This document shows positions 11,021-19,183 of a DNA stretch of 64,000 nucleotides, piece after piece; positions within the stretch are counted from its first letter, which is position 1, and each line of letters starts with the position of its first letter. The DNA comes from Peptoanaerobacter stomatis. Its GTDB lineage: Bacteria > Bacillota > Clostridia > Peptostreptococcales > Filifactoraceae. The position numbers and the translations under genes were made by a program. The notes beneath the pieces are model-generated. The model was given only the letters and a program-made list of their open reading frames with translations. It ran no database searches and was not told where the DNA came from. The stretch lies in NCBI RefSeq assembly GCF_000238095.2, contig NZ_JH815225.1, positions 1,307,863 to 1,371,862 on the forward strand, written 5' to 3'.

Positions 11021-11898
11021 AAAAAGTAGTAGGAGTAAGATTCAAAAATGTAGGTAAAATCTATCATTTTGAATGTACAGATCAACTTAGTTTTGAAATC
11101 GGTCAAAAAATAATAGTCGAAACTTCCAGAGGAATTGAGTATGCTACCGTAGTTATACCGGAAAAATACATACAAGACTGTGAATTAGTGGCTCCCCTAA
11201 AACCAGTTCTTAGAATAGCAGACATAAATGACCATATACAACACAAAAACAATATCAAAGAAGCTGAAGAAGCTTTTGAAATATGCAAAGAAAAAATATC
11301 CTTGCACAACCTTGATATGAATTTACTTGAAAATGAATATACATTCGACAAAAGTAAACTTATATTTTATTTTACCGCTGACGGAAGAATAGATTTCAGA
11401 GAATTAGTCAGAGATCTCGCCAACATATTCAAGACAAGAATAGAACTAAGACAAATCGGAGTGCGTGATGAAGCAAAAAAACTCGGAGGACATGGTCCTT
11501 GCGGTAGAGAATATTGCTGTAAAAAATGGCTTGGAGATTTTCAGCCTGTAACGATAAAAATGGCAAAAGACCAAGGATTATCACTTAACCCAAGCAAAAT
11601 TTCAGGTTCTTGCGGAAGATTGTTTTGTTGTTTAAAATATGAAAACGACAACTATGAAGGAATAATAAAAAGAATGCCTACATTAGGCTCAATAGTAGAA
11701 ACACCTGAAGGAGTTGGAAAAGTTACAAGCCAACACACTCTACTCGAAAAAGTCACAGTTGTTATAGAAACAAATGACAATAATGTAAGCTTTAAAGACT
11801 TTAATTTAGATGAAATAAAAGTTTTAAAAATGGCAAAAGTTATGAATGATTTACACGATCACGTTAGCGAAGAAGAACTCAAACAATTGGAGGATTAA
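11017..11898 (+). CDS. ricT: PSP1-domain protein RicT (YaaT)
   Basis: 293 aa. A PSP1 C-terminal domain core carries two cysteine clusters, C162/C167/C168 (PCGREYCC) and C199/C204/C205 (SCGRLFCC). In Bacillus RicT these bind a 4Fe-4S cluster as part of the RicA-RicF-RicT complex that helps RNase Y mature mRNAs and affects competence, sporulation and biofilm. The TTG start at 11017 overlaps the holB stop and has GGAGG 7 bases upstream. An in-frame ATG at 10960 lies inside holB, has no ribosome site and is rejected. The order holB-ricT-methyltransferase is as in Bacillus (holB-yaaT-yabA-yabB), but yabA is absent. Confidence 0.92.
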   Translation: MKKVVGVRFKNVGKIYHFECTDQLSFEIGQKIIVETSRGIEYATVVIPEKYIQDCELVAPLKPVLRIADINDHIQHKNNIKEAEEAFEICKEKISLHNLDMNLLENEYTFDKSKLIFYFTADGRIDFRELVRDLANIFKTRIELRQIGVRDEAKKLGGHGPCGREYCCKKWLGDFQPVTIKMAKDQGLSLNPSKISGSCGRLFCCLKYENDNYEGIIKRMPTLGSIVETPEGVGKVTSQHTLLEKVTVVIETNDNNVSFKDFNLDEIKVLKMAKVMNDLHDHVSEEELKQLED

Positions 11899-12651
11899 GT
11901 GCTGTTAGAAGGTGAACGAATAGACGATTTACAAGTCAAAAACTACAAAATAATACAAAATACAAACGGATTTTGTTTCGGAATAGATGCCGTATTGTTA
12001 GCCAATTTTGTAAAATACAAAAAAAATGATGTGATTGCAGATTTGGGAACAGGTACAGGAATTATACCTATACTTATATCAGCCAAATCCGATATCAAAA
12101 AAATATATGCCATAGAAATACAAAAACAAATAGCAGATATGGCAAAACGTAGCATAAAATTGAATAATCTCGAAGATAAAATAGAAGTGCTGAACATAAA
12201 TCTTACACAAAGCCTGCAATATATAGAAAAAAATTCAGTCGATATAGTGACTTCCAATCCACCATATATGCCGAAAGATAAGCTCTTAAGCACAAATGAA
12301 ATGATGAAAATATCACGCAATGAAATATATTGCACACTATCTGATATAATGAAGACAAGTAGTGATTTGCTTAAACCAAACGGCAAAATGTATATGGTAC
12401 ACAGACCTTCAAGGTTATGTGATATATTTGTAGAAGCACGCAAAAATAAATTAGAACCCAAAACTCTACAACTCATACATCCAAAAATAAATAAACCTGC
12501 AAATTTAGCTCTCATCCAATTCACAAAAAATTCAAAGCCTGAACTTAAAATGTTAGATGATATATATGTACACAACGATGACGGCTCATATACAAGCAGT
12601 ATAAATACTATATATTCAAAAGAATTTTTAGACATAGACGAAAATATTTAA
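11899..12651 (+). CDS. TrmN6/YabB-like tRNA adenine N6-methyltransferase
   Basis: 250 aa Rossmann-fold methyltransferase. VIADLGTGTGIIPIL is the S-adenosylmethionine-binding motif I and TSNPPYMPK is the NPPY motif of N6-adenine methyltransferases. The N-terminal FCFGIDAVLLANF is typical of the tRNA1(Val) A37 methyltransferase group. The GTG start directly follows the ricT stop, with GGAGG 5 bases upstream, so it is in the holB-ricT operon. The position matches yabB of Bacillus. The exact tRNA target is inferred from family and context only. Confidence 0.87.
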   Translation: MLLEGERIDDLQVKNYKIIQNTNGFCFGIDAVLLANFVKYKKNDVIADLGTGTGIIPILISAKSDIKKIYAIEIQKQIADMAKRSIKLNNLEDKIEVLNINLTQSLQYIEKNSVDIVTSNPPYMPKDKLLSTNEMMKISRNEIYCTLSDIMKTSSDLLKPNGKMYMVHRPSRLCDIFVEARKNKLEPKTLQLIHPKINKPANLALIQFTKNSKPELKMLDDIYVHNDDGSYTSSINTIYSKEFLDIDENI

Positions 12652-13036
12652 CACGAAAACCTATTTAAATTAAGATACAAATATTCTAACAGCTTATATT
12701 ATATGTTATTTATAAAATACCATATACTGTTAGAATACAAAAAATATGTTCAACTTAGACTTTTTATTATATTACTGTTTAATTTAGTAATAATATTAAA
12801 CATAAAAAACTGTATTTACAATAAATTTTTGAAAATACAGTTTTTCTTTATATTTTTATAGTTTTTTAAGGTGAATTTCAAATATCTATGCTAAAATTAG
12901 TCGTATAATAATTTTAATACCGATACTCTTTATGACTATCGAGAAATATATTATAATTAAGATTAATTCATTGAATTAAAAAACATTTTCTCATTATTTA
13001 ATTAAATTTCAGTATAAGTATACTGCCGGAGGTCTT
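12652..13036. other. Intergenic region with two hairpins
   Basis: A 385-base spacer after the methyltransferase gene. It has an 11-bp stem with a 34-base loop (12682-12692 with 12727-12737), then a strong terminator (listed separately). The last 150 bases must hold the promoter of the TlpA-like gene. Confidence 0.5.
12805..12845 (+). terminator. Terminator of the tmk/holB-ricT-trmN6 transcript
   Basis: A 13-bp perfect stem (AAAAACTGTATTT at 12805-12817 with 12833-12845) and a 15-base loop. Its right arm is the T-run, followed by more T-rich sequence. The orientation fits the upstream plus-strand genes. Confidence 0.8.
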
Positions 13037-13678
13037 ATGAAAAAAAATAAATTACTTCTATTATCTATATTCATATTATCAATACTGTTCATATCGTCTT
13101 GTAATAAACAGGATGCCAAAACAAGTTCAGATGATTTAAAAAATCAAGAAAATACGCCTGTAGCTACTTCAAAAGCTGATGTTTCAAATGAAGTTAAAAA
13201 TGATATAGAACCAGATGAAAAAGAAGGTCCTTGGTCAAAATTTACTGCTCAGGATTTAGACGAAAAAGAATATAATCAAGATATATTAAAAGACAAAAAA
13301 CTTACCGTAGTAAATATATGGGGAACATTTTGCGGCCCTTGTCTAAGAGAACTGCCATATCTTGCAGAAATATCAGAAGAATATAAAGATAAGGATGTTC
13401 AATTTGTAGGCATAGTCATAGATACTCTTGATCAAAACGGAGAATATTCAAAAGACCAAATAAATGTTGCAAAAGATATAATATCAAAATCAAATGTAAA
13501 ATACTTAAACCTATTACCGTCATCAGATTTAATAAACATATACCTTAAAAACGTACAGGCAATACCTGAAACGCTTATATTAGACAGCAAAGGCAATATA
13601 CTGCAAAGTTTCTTAGGTGCAAGAGAAAAAGATGAGTTTAAAAAAATCATAGATGAAGAACTTGTAAAGTTAAAATAA
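13037..13678 (+). CDS. TlpA-like thioredoxin-fold lipoprotein
   Basis: 213 aa. A lysine-rich N-terminus and hydrophobic stretch end in a lipobox with Cys22 (FISSC), so it is a membrane-anchored lipoprotein outside the cell membrane. A charged linker leads to a thioredoxin fold with the redox pair C99-G-P-C102 in WGTFCGPC. The family reduces or exchanges disulfides of exported proteins, for example in cytochrome maturation or oxidative repair; the partner here is unknown. GGAGG lies before the ATG. It faces the GNAT gene, with a shared hairpin between them. Confidence 0.88.
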   Translation: MKKNKLLLLSIFILSILFISSCNKQDAKTSSDDLKNQENTPVATSKADVSNEVKNDIEPDEKEGPWSKFTAQDLDEKEYNQDILKDKKLTVVNIWGTFCGPCLRELPYLAEISEEYKDKDVQFVGIVIDTLDQNGEYSKDQINVAKDIISKSNVKYLNLLPSSDLINIYLKNVQAIPETLILDSKGNILQSFLGAREKDEFKKIIDEELVKLK

Positions 13679-13680
13679 TA

Positions 13681-13737
13681 AATTATCCACATTATCCACA
13701 GAAAAGCAATTTTATCTTGTGGACAATGTGGATAATT
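13681..13737. repeat. Palindrome of four DnaA-box-like 9-mers; bidirectional terminator
   Basis: The left arm (13681-13700) contains TTATCCACA twice in tandem (13683-13691, 13692-13700). The right arm (13718-13737) is its complement with one mismatch, giving TGTGGACAA and TGTGGATAA. Three of the four 9-mers equal the strong consensus DnaA box and the fourth differs at one base. The arms form a 20-bp stem with a 17-base loop between convergent genes, and the right arm reaches into the 3' end of the GNAT gene. It can act as a terminator both ways; DnaA binding is inferred from the motif. Confidence 0.75.
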
Positions 13738-14314
13738 CCATTTTCATACATTTTACATATGTAATATCTTTTACTTTTTTAAAATATCGTTTTATATCTT
13801 CATATTCTTCGTCTAAAAAAGGATTTATTTCTTCATTGTCAAACCTTTCCCAAAATGTATACTTACTTTTAAACCCCAATTTTCTATATACTCTATATGC
13901 TCTGTCATTATACATTGCAACACTTAAAAACAGTTTTTTATACTTTAATTTTTTAAAATACCAATTTATAAAAGTTTTTAAAGCCTCCGTTCCGTAACCT
14001 TTGTTTATCTCATCAGGATTTAGAACTATACCCAGCTCGCCTCTTTTAAAAAATTTGTTCGTGTTTCTAAGAGAAATATATCCGATAATTCTGTCATTCA
14101 TAGTAGATATTGATATAATTGCTCTGCCTTTACTTGTTTTTAGCTCAAGCCACTCCACAAGCTCCACCATACTTAAACTTGGAAAATCATAATCGGCATA
14201 CAATCTGTCCTTGTGTTTACCCCAACCTTGCGTCAATTTAGTCTCATATGATCTCATATTATGTAGCTTTATGTGTTCTCCCATTTCATCTATATAATAT
14301 TTCAACTTAATCAT
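13712..14314 (-). CDS. GNAT-family N-acetyltransferase (RimJ/RimL type)
   Basis: 200 aa. The acetyl-CoA-binding motif A region reads NKGYGTEAL, followed by the typical N-ter-Y-R-vYrKLGF segment (NDRAYRVYRKLGF). These enzymes move an acetyl group to an amine of a protein, antibiotic or small molecule; the substrate cannot be told. An ATG at 14314 lies almost on top of an AAGGA ribosome site. The TTG at 14305 is spaced better from that site and may be the true start. The stop lies inside the DnaA-box hairpin shared with the TlpA-like gene. Confidence 0.85.
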   Translation of the reverse strand: MIKLKYYIDEMGEHIKLHNMRSYETKLTQGWGKHKDRLYADYDFPSLSMVELVEWLELKTSKGRAIISISTMNDRIIGYISLRNTNKFFKRGELGIVLNPDEINKGYGTEALKTFINWYFKKLKYKKLFLSVAMYNDRAYRVYRKLGFKSKYTFWERFDNEEINPFLDEEYEDIKRYFKKVKDITYVKCMKMELSTLSTR

Positions 14315-14560
14315 TCCTTATATTTTATCTATACAGATTTCCATTTAAAACAGCAATTACCCTAATAAAATAGTTTCAAATATATTAAATCCTATTTTTA
14401 AATTAATTTCAAAAACCAATTAAAAGCATATTATAATTATATATCTAAAAAATTATATTTTCCACAAATAATAAATATACAAAAAATAGAAATTTTATAT
14501 TTTATAATATTTTTAGTGTATTAGAGTAGCATATTACAAAATATCAGACTTATTTTAAAA

Positions 14561-15235
14561 CTACTCAATATTATGTTTTTGCTCATATACTATTTCAGCT
14601 TGAGATTTACGCATATATACAGGATTTGCAAAATTTTTGTCCTTTGCTCCTATAATCTCTCCAATAACAGCCACATTAGAAGCTCTTATAAAATTATTTG
14701 CCGAATTTGGAAATATAAAACCGTCTACATCTATGCTTTCTATTGCATCCCCTGATAATATAACCTTATCTCTTAAACTTGAAATATAATTTGTCAATTC
14801 CTCATCGCTCATAATTTCATTTTCTCTAACAGGTACTACTCTATTTCCATCTGATTTATAAACTCCAACATAAAAATTATCTCTTTGAGCATCTACAGTC
14901 GATATTATAATACCGTCAAAGTACAAAAAATTCATAGCCAAAGCATCTAAGGTGCTTACGGATACAACAGGAATATTAAACGCCATAGACATAGCATTTG
15001 CAGTCGCAACCCCTATTCTTATACCTGTAAACGAACCGGGTCCTACACAAACAGCTATCATATCCAATGTTTTTTTATCAAAATTTATTACCTTGAATAA
15101 ATCTTCTATGCAAGGCATAAGAGTAGTCGAATGAACAAGCCCGTTATTCAGATTAATTTCTCCTTTTATAACTCCCTCCGACATAACACATACGGACATT
15201 GAACTTGATGATGTGTCTATAGCAAGTATGTTCAT
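14561..15235 (-). CDS. tsaB: tRNA threonylcarbamoyladenosine synthesis protein TsaB
   Basis: 224 aa ASKHA-fold protein starting MNILAIDTSS, with GPGSFTGIRIGV near residues 66-77, the hallmark of TsaB. It partners TsaD and TsaE in making the t6A modification at position 37 of ANN-decoding tRNAs. An AAGGA ribosome site precedes the ATG. Neither tsaE nor tsaD is adjacent, unlike the usual tsaE-tsaB-rimI order; the genes on both sides are unrelated. Confidence 0.93.
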   Translation of the reverse strand: MNILAIDTSSSSMSVCVMSEGVIKGEINLNNGLVHSTTLMPCIEDLFKVINFDKKTLDMIAVCVGPGSFTGIRIGVATANAMSMAFNIPVVSVSTLDALAMNFLYFDGIIISTVDAQRDNFYVGVYKSDGNRVVPVRENEIMSDEELTNYISSLRDKVILSGDAIESIDVDGFIFPNSANNFIRASNVAVIGEIIGAKDKNFANPVYMRKSQAEIVYEQKHNIE

Positions 15236-15320
15236 AAATATTCCTTTCTCGTATTCTATACAATTTAAAATGCTTTAATATCATAGAATTCTTTAAAAAT
15301 TTATAAAACTTGAAATTTTA

Positions 15321-16112
15321 TCATTTTTTATCAAATAAAATTTCTCTGTAATCCTGTAAAAAATCTAAACCTTCTCCCATTTGTCTTGCAATATCTTCAT
15401 ATTCTCTTTGTAGCAAAACCTGAGGATTGTGTGCATCATAGCCTATTACAACTTTTGCATTCTCTTCTTTATATATCTCTATTGTCTTATTATGGGGATA
15501 TTTATATGATTTATAACCGTCATATTGTTGTATACCGTATCTCATTCCTTTTAAATTTATTTCCACAAAAGCATCATTTTTCTTGGCACACTGTACTATT
15601 TCTCTCACTGCTTTTTCGCATTCTTTGGAATAATTATCTCTTGCCAGCATAAAATAATCAGGATGTGCAACATATTTTGCAAAGCCATTTTCAAGTGCCA
15701 TACATACTTGATATGCCATATATCTCACGTCTTTATCAGTACATCTATATGTGTAATCGTAGCCTTTTCTGTCCTTTAGATGTTGACCTATTACAAGGTA
15801 GTCATATTTTTCTTTAAGTTCTGTATAATAGCTGTTTAAATCGTCAAAATATTCAAATTCCAATCCTACATATATTTTTATATCTGACTTGTACTTTTCT
15901 TCGGCTTTTTTTATATCGCTAAAATAATTGTCCATTTCTTTAAACGGTATCCTCTCCCTTGAACTGTCAAAACCGTCATATCCGCAATGCTCAGAAAACC
16001 CGAGAACTTTAAATCCGCTTTGTATCGCTGATTGTATATAATCATCTTCAGTTTTTACGGCATGTCCGCATCTATATGTGTGTGTATGAAAATTAAAGTC
16101 TTGATATTGCAT
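15321..16112 (-). CDS. PHP-domain phosphatase, HisJ-type histidinol phosphatase
   Basis: 263 aa. NFHTHTYRCGH near the N-terminus gives the first metal-binding histidines of the PHP fold, with FSEHCG, the GLEFEYF region and YDAHNP supplying further ligands. Length and motifs fit the HisK/HisJ family, which dephosphorylates histidinol phosphate. No other his gene is in the window, so it may be a stand-alone PHP phosphoesterase. The ATG at 16112 is chosen for the GGAG six bases upstream; an ATG eleven codons further up has no ribosome site. Confidence 0.82.
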   Translation of the reverse strand: MQYQDFNFHTHTYRCGHAVKTEDDYIQSAIQSGFKVLGFSEHCGYDGFDSSRERIPFKEMDNYFSDIKKAEEKYKSDIKIYVGLEFEYFDDLNSYYTELKEKYDYLVIGQHLKDRKGYDYTYRCTDKDVRYMAYQVCMALENGFAKYVAHPDYFMLARDNYSKECEKAVREIVQCAKKNDAFVEINLKGMRYGIQQYDGYKSYKYPHNKTIEIYKEENAKVVIGYDAHNPQVLLQREYEDIARQMGEGLDFLQDYREILFDKK

Positions 16113-16183
16113 AGTTCTCCTTTTATAAAAATCAACAATTTTCATTTGTTTATATTATCTTTACAAACCGAAGCTTGTCTGTC

Positions 16184-16498
16184 TCATTTAGCTTTCTTGG
16201 GTTTCTTTTCTGGCAGTTCCGTATACATACCTTCCAGTAGTTCTGTAATCAAATCCGTATCCTCAAATCTGTCGAATACATACATCAATGTCTTTGAAGC
16301 TTCATAGGGATAACGCAATTCTGAGTCTGCAAGAAGTTTATCAGTTGTCGGCGTTCTCTTCAGAAACAGTTCATTATCACAAATATCACCTATCAGCTTA
16401 CCGTTAAAATATACAAGGTATCCGCCCATCATAGATTTTATGACAATATCACCTGCTGCAGAAAAAACCTCACGAACAAATTCATTAAATTCATTCAC
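16184..16498 (-). CDS. TfoX N-terminal domain protein
   Basis: 104 aa. The fold FVREVFSAAGDIVIKSMMGGYLVYFNGKLIG is a TfoX N-terminal domain. Stand-alone versions are common in Firmicutes and of unknown function, though full-length TfoX regulates competence in gamma-proteobacteria. The start is the GTG at 16498, placed 8 bases after AAGGAGG; an ATG at 16516 would overlap that site. The C-terminus is Lys/Pro-rich. It is the distal gene of a minus-strand accessory block. Confidence 0.85.
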   Translation of the reverse strand: MNEFNEFVREVFSAAGDIVIKSMMGGYLVYFNGKLIGDICDNELFLKRTPTTDKLLADSELRYPYEASKTLMYVFDRFEDTDLITELLEGMYTELPEKKPKKAK

Positions 16499-16562
16499 TA
16501 TGATTACCTCCTTCAAATTTATATTTTTCTTTCCAGAACAGTTTTACGAAACTGGGAGTTGT

Positions 16563-17180
16563 TTATTTTTGATACTCCTCTATTTTCTCTTCATATTTTT
16601 TTAGAAGTTCCCGTGAATAATTTTTTTTGTTTTTTGAATCTCTGACTTTTTTCCATAGAATAGCAGCAACTTTTAACTTATTAGAATAAAAGTCGCTAAA
16701 TTCGTCTGAGCAAAAGTCCTTTAGGAATTGATTCCATTGACAAGCTGAATTATCATACTTAGCGTAGTCTGACTCGCCATAATATACTTTAAGCATATCT
16801 TGAATTGTAAAGTTTAAGTCATTTTCTGCTTTTACTTTTCTCCATGCAGTTGCCATATCAGCATTAAATTTAAATGGATTAATACCTGTTACAGCTGAAA
16901 AATACTCGCGAAATTTTTGATTGAAGGAAAAACCACATTCAAGTAACGGTGAATTTAAGGTTATCGCTTCGGCTTGTTTTTTGTTTACTTTCCTTACAGA
17001 CTTTTCTATTCTATTTCCCTTAAAATATTGTTCTATAATTAAGTTCAGCTCTTGCTTTGTACATCTATACTCTAATCCAAGGAATTTACAAATTTGTGAA
17101 AGTTCTTCTCGATACCAATAGTATCTGTTAAATTCTTCAAATGATTTTATATCTTTAAAATCCGGTCTAATATCTTTCAT
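16563..17180 (-). CDS. SAP/DUF6434-like protein
   Basis: 205 aa. The N-terminal segment, with DIKSFEEFNRYYWYREELSQ, followed by TKQELNLIIEQYFKG, resembles the SAP-like fold joined to DUF6434 in clostridial proteins. SAP motifs often bind nucleic acid. The C-terminal half, rich in aromatic and charged residues (AAILWKKVRD), resembles proteins of this class but no catalytic motif is evident. The start is the ATG at 17180, preceded by GAGGAGG; a longer in-frame form would run into the neighbouring gene. Function is unknown; a role in DNA handling is a guess. Confidence 0.7.
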   Translation of the reverse strand: MKDIRPDFKDIKSFEEFNRYYWYREELSQICKFLGLEYRCTKQELNLIIEQYFKGNRIEKSVRKVNKKQAEAITLNSPLLECGFSFNQKFREYFSAVTGINPFKFNADMATAWRKVKAENDLNFTIQDMLKVYYGESDYAKYDNSACQWNQFLKDFCSDEFSDFYSNKLKVAAILWKKVRDSKNKKNYSRELLKKYEEKIEEYQK

Positions 17181-17208
17181 CAACCCTCCTCTACAAATAC
17201 TGATTTGA

Positions 17209-17535
17209 TCATAATATTTCAATATAAGACTTGAAATATTTCTCTTGAAATCTAACAGCTTCTTCAATTTCTTCTACTGTAAACTTTATTCCTATTGGGG
17301 CAACAACCCATTTTTCTTCTGCATCATCGTCCCTTTTGATAACAGCAATTAATTCTCCTTCATATTCATCTACTGCTTTATCAACCCCAAGTATATACAC
17401 GTCTTGTTCTTCCCCATCAGGAGCGATTATTCCTTCAACATAACCATAATTGATTGGATAAATATGTTCTGGATAATCAGGGTGAGAACTTCCAAGTGGA
17501 CAATCCACTTTAACTTTTACAGTCTTGCCAATCAT
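17209..17535 (-). CDS. Short inorganic pyrophosphatase-like protein
   Basis: 108 aa. YPINYGYV with the downstream DGEEQDVYILG corresponds to the conserved NYG and D-x-x-D core of family I soluble pyrophosphatases. It is about 60 residues shorter than a typical bacterial enzyme and one of the acidic residues normally in DGD-x-x-D is Glu, so activity is uncertain. The ATG at 17535 sits after GTGGAGG; the upstream GTG is part of that ribosome site. The gene lies in the accessory block between the SAP-like gene and unknown genes. Confidence 0.75.
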   Translation of the reverse strand: MIGKTVKVKVDCPLGSSHPDYPEHIYPINYGYVEGIIAPDGEEQDVYILGVDKAVDEYEGELIAVIKRDDDAEEKWVVAPIGIKFTVEEIEEAVRFQEKYFKSYIEIL

Positions 17536-17639
17536 AGTTGCCTCCACAAATTCTAATTTGTCGTAGATTTTTTTATTTCATATTTATTTTAAATAACTAA
17601 TTTAATAACTCGCTTTTAGCAATCTACTAAAATCAATAT

Positions 17640-18218
17640 TTACAACAAATCGTTATGAATAAGAACACTCATATATGCACCTTTTTTGAAAAGTGATGTA
17701 CTTACACCCCATGCAACTGCTGAGCACGCTAATTCATTTGCATGCTTTGCCTTGATACTTCTGGTATCAAGCACGATACCCTTTGGATATAACTCAGCTG
17801 ATAAATACTGGTGTAAGCTGTCTGCTGAACCGGACTCAACCGCCTTTATCGAACGTAGAGGATGTGTATCCCACCATTCATCCGGCTTTGAAAATGAACC
17901 GTCGGCTCTCATCTCACCAGAAGATAACTTCTGTGCGCATATTTCTCTAATTCTCTCCAAAGTCTCATCATCAATTACACCGTCAGTAATTGAATACGCA
18001 TAGTATGCACATGCCACACCATCATCATCCAATTCTTTAATCAGGTAAAGGTTTGAAACGCCTCTTTCCTTGAATTTTTTCCACTTGCCTGATACCTTCT
18101 TAAAACTCGCATCAGTATAAACAGATGAATTGCCATCCTCTAATGAACGTGTAAGTTCTTCTAAATTTACATCTTTCTTTTCCCAGTTGTCAATGAAATT
18201 GATTCTTAGGTTACTCAT
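17640..18218 (-). CDS. Unknown protein of the three-gene unknown cassette
   Basis: 192 aa, not recognised. It has no signal peptide or membrane segment and is acidic in its first half. Tryptophan- and histidine-containing patches (KPDEWWDTHPLRS, and ELACSAVAWGVST near the C-terminus) look like conserved cores. The start overlaps the preceding gene by a few bases, so it is translationally coupled to the small membrane protein upstream. Function is not inferred. Confidence 0.7.
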   Translation of the reverse strand: MSNLRINFIDNWEKKDVNLEELTRSLEDGNSSVYTDASFKKVSGKWKKFKERGVSNLYLIKELDDDGVACAYYAYSITDGVIDDETLERIREICAQKLSSGEMRADGSFSKPDEWWDTHPLRSIKAVESGSADSLHQYLSAELYPKGIVLDTRSIKAKHANELACSAVAWGVSTSLFKKGAYMSVLIHNDLL

Positions 18219-18684
18219 TTAAATTTTCCTCCTTATAATCTTCTTGCCAACTATATAATGTATCATTATCAAATACGATCATCGTATCAATAAACGGTTC
18301 TACTGTAACTTCAGTATAAAAAGCTCCCTTTTTGCTGTGATATGCTGAAACTCCTGAACGTGATTTTACGGAAAACTTTATCTTATATTGTCCCTGTGGG
18401 AGTAGTATTGATGGTGTTAATACTTCTTCGGAAAATAGGGCTTTATGCCACGTTTCACCATCAGCACTAACCATAACATCATAGAAATCTCCATATCCGT
18501 TATCTATCCTAAGATACACTTTGGATAATTCATTGTTGTTTCTCATACTCTTAATCATGTTAAAAGCTTTCTTACACTTAGACTGCCGATATGCCAAGCA
18601 TCCTATACTTACATAGAACATTATAGTCATGACAACAAATATTATCCAAGGATTATCGTATACAAAACTCGTAATTTCTTTCAC
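18211..18684 (-). CDS. Unknown single-pass membrane protein
   Basis: 157 aa. One strong membrane segment near the N-terminus (PWIIFVVMTIMFYVSIGCLAY) is followed by a soluble beta-rich domain with LRIDNGYGDFYDVMVSADGE and ending in an acidic tail. A GTG at 18684 has AAAGGGA upstream and is preferred. A TTG at 18714, two bases after the previous stop codon, has no good site. It is coupled to the genes on both sides. Not recognised beyond this. Confidence 0.65.
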   Translation of the reverse strand: MKEITSFVYDNPWIIFVVMTIMFYVSIGCLAYRQSKCKKAFNMIKSMRNNNELSKVYLRIDNGYGDFYDVMVSADGETWHKALFSEEVLTPSILLPQGQYKIKFSVKSRSGVSAYHSKKGAFYTEVTVEPFIDTMIVFDNDTLYSWQEDYKEENLNE

Positions 18685-18715
18685 ATTACTTTCCCTTTCA
18701 TAGATAAAATTCAAT

Positions 18716-19153
18716 TTATCTTTCTGACATATATTTTTGTATTTCGTCAGAAGTTAATTTTCTAATCTGTGTATTAGGATACTCCTTATATCCTTCCGCT
18801 TGAAAAACAGGAGACATTGTTTCACAGATTTTACCTTTATTCTTTCTCAGATATACTCGCAAGTCTTCACAATCTTCAAAGATTTTGTATGATAATCTGC
18901 CATTTTTACTTTTGATTTCATAGATTCCACATGACTTTTTTGTTGTATAGTCGGCAGTTCTCAAATATAACTTGGCAATTTCTAATGACTTAAAAGGGAA
19001 ATTCCATCGCTGTAAACCTCGATTTTGATCATGCTCAATACAAATACACCTACCACAAGTACCACAGATATATTGTGTATGATTTTCTAAACAGTCCAAT
19101 GGATTTAAAAGTGGAGTTATTCTTTTTTCATCAACATAGCATTCCTTGCACAT
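18716..19153 (-). CDS. Unknown cysteine-rich, possibly zinc-binding protein
   Basis: 145 aa. The first third has Cys pairs (MCKECYV, CLENH, YICGTCGRCICIEH) that look like a zinc ribbon or treble-clef zinc site. The rest is basic and ends in KYMSER, with a region reading LYLRTADYTTKKSCGIYEIK. It is the first gene of a three-gene minus-strand cassette (with the membrane protein and the 192-residue protein) and starts just downstream of mrdA. Not recognised; a nucleic-acid or protein-binding role is only suggested by the zinc site. Confidence 0.65.
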   Translation of the reverse strand: MCKECYVDEKRITPLLNPLDCLENHTQYICGTCGRCICIEHDQNRGLQRWNFPFKSLEIAKLYLRTADYTTKKSCGIYEIKSKNGRLSYKIFEDCEDLRVYLRKNKGKICETMSPVFQAEGYKEYPNTQIRKLTSDEIQKYMSER

Positions 19154-19183
19154 TTCTATATCACTTCCTATACAACTTCAAAT

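Noticed and set aside
13681-13737. A replication origin at the DnaA-box hairpin
   Set aside because: No dnaA, dnaN or AT-rich unwinding run with spaced boxes nearby; the boxes are arranged as one palindrome.
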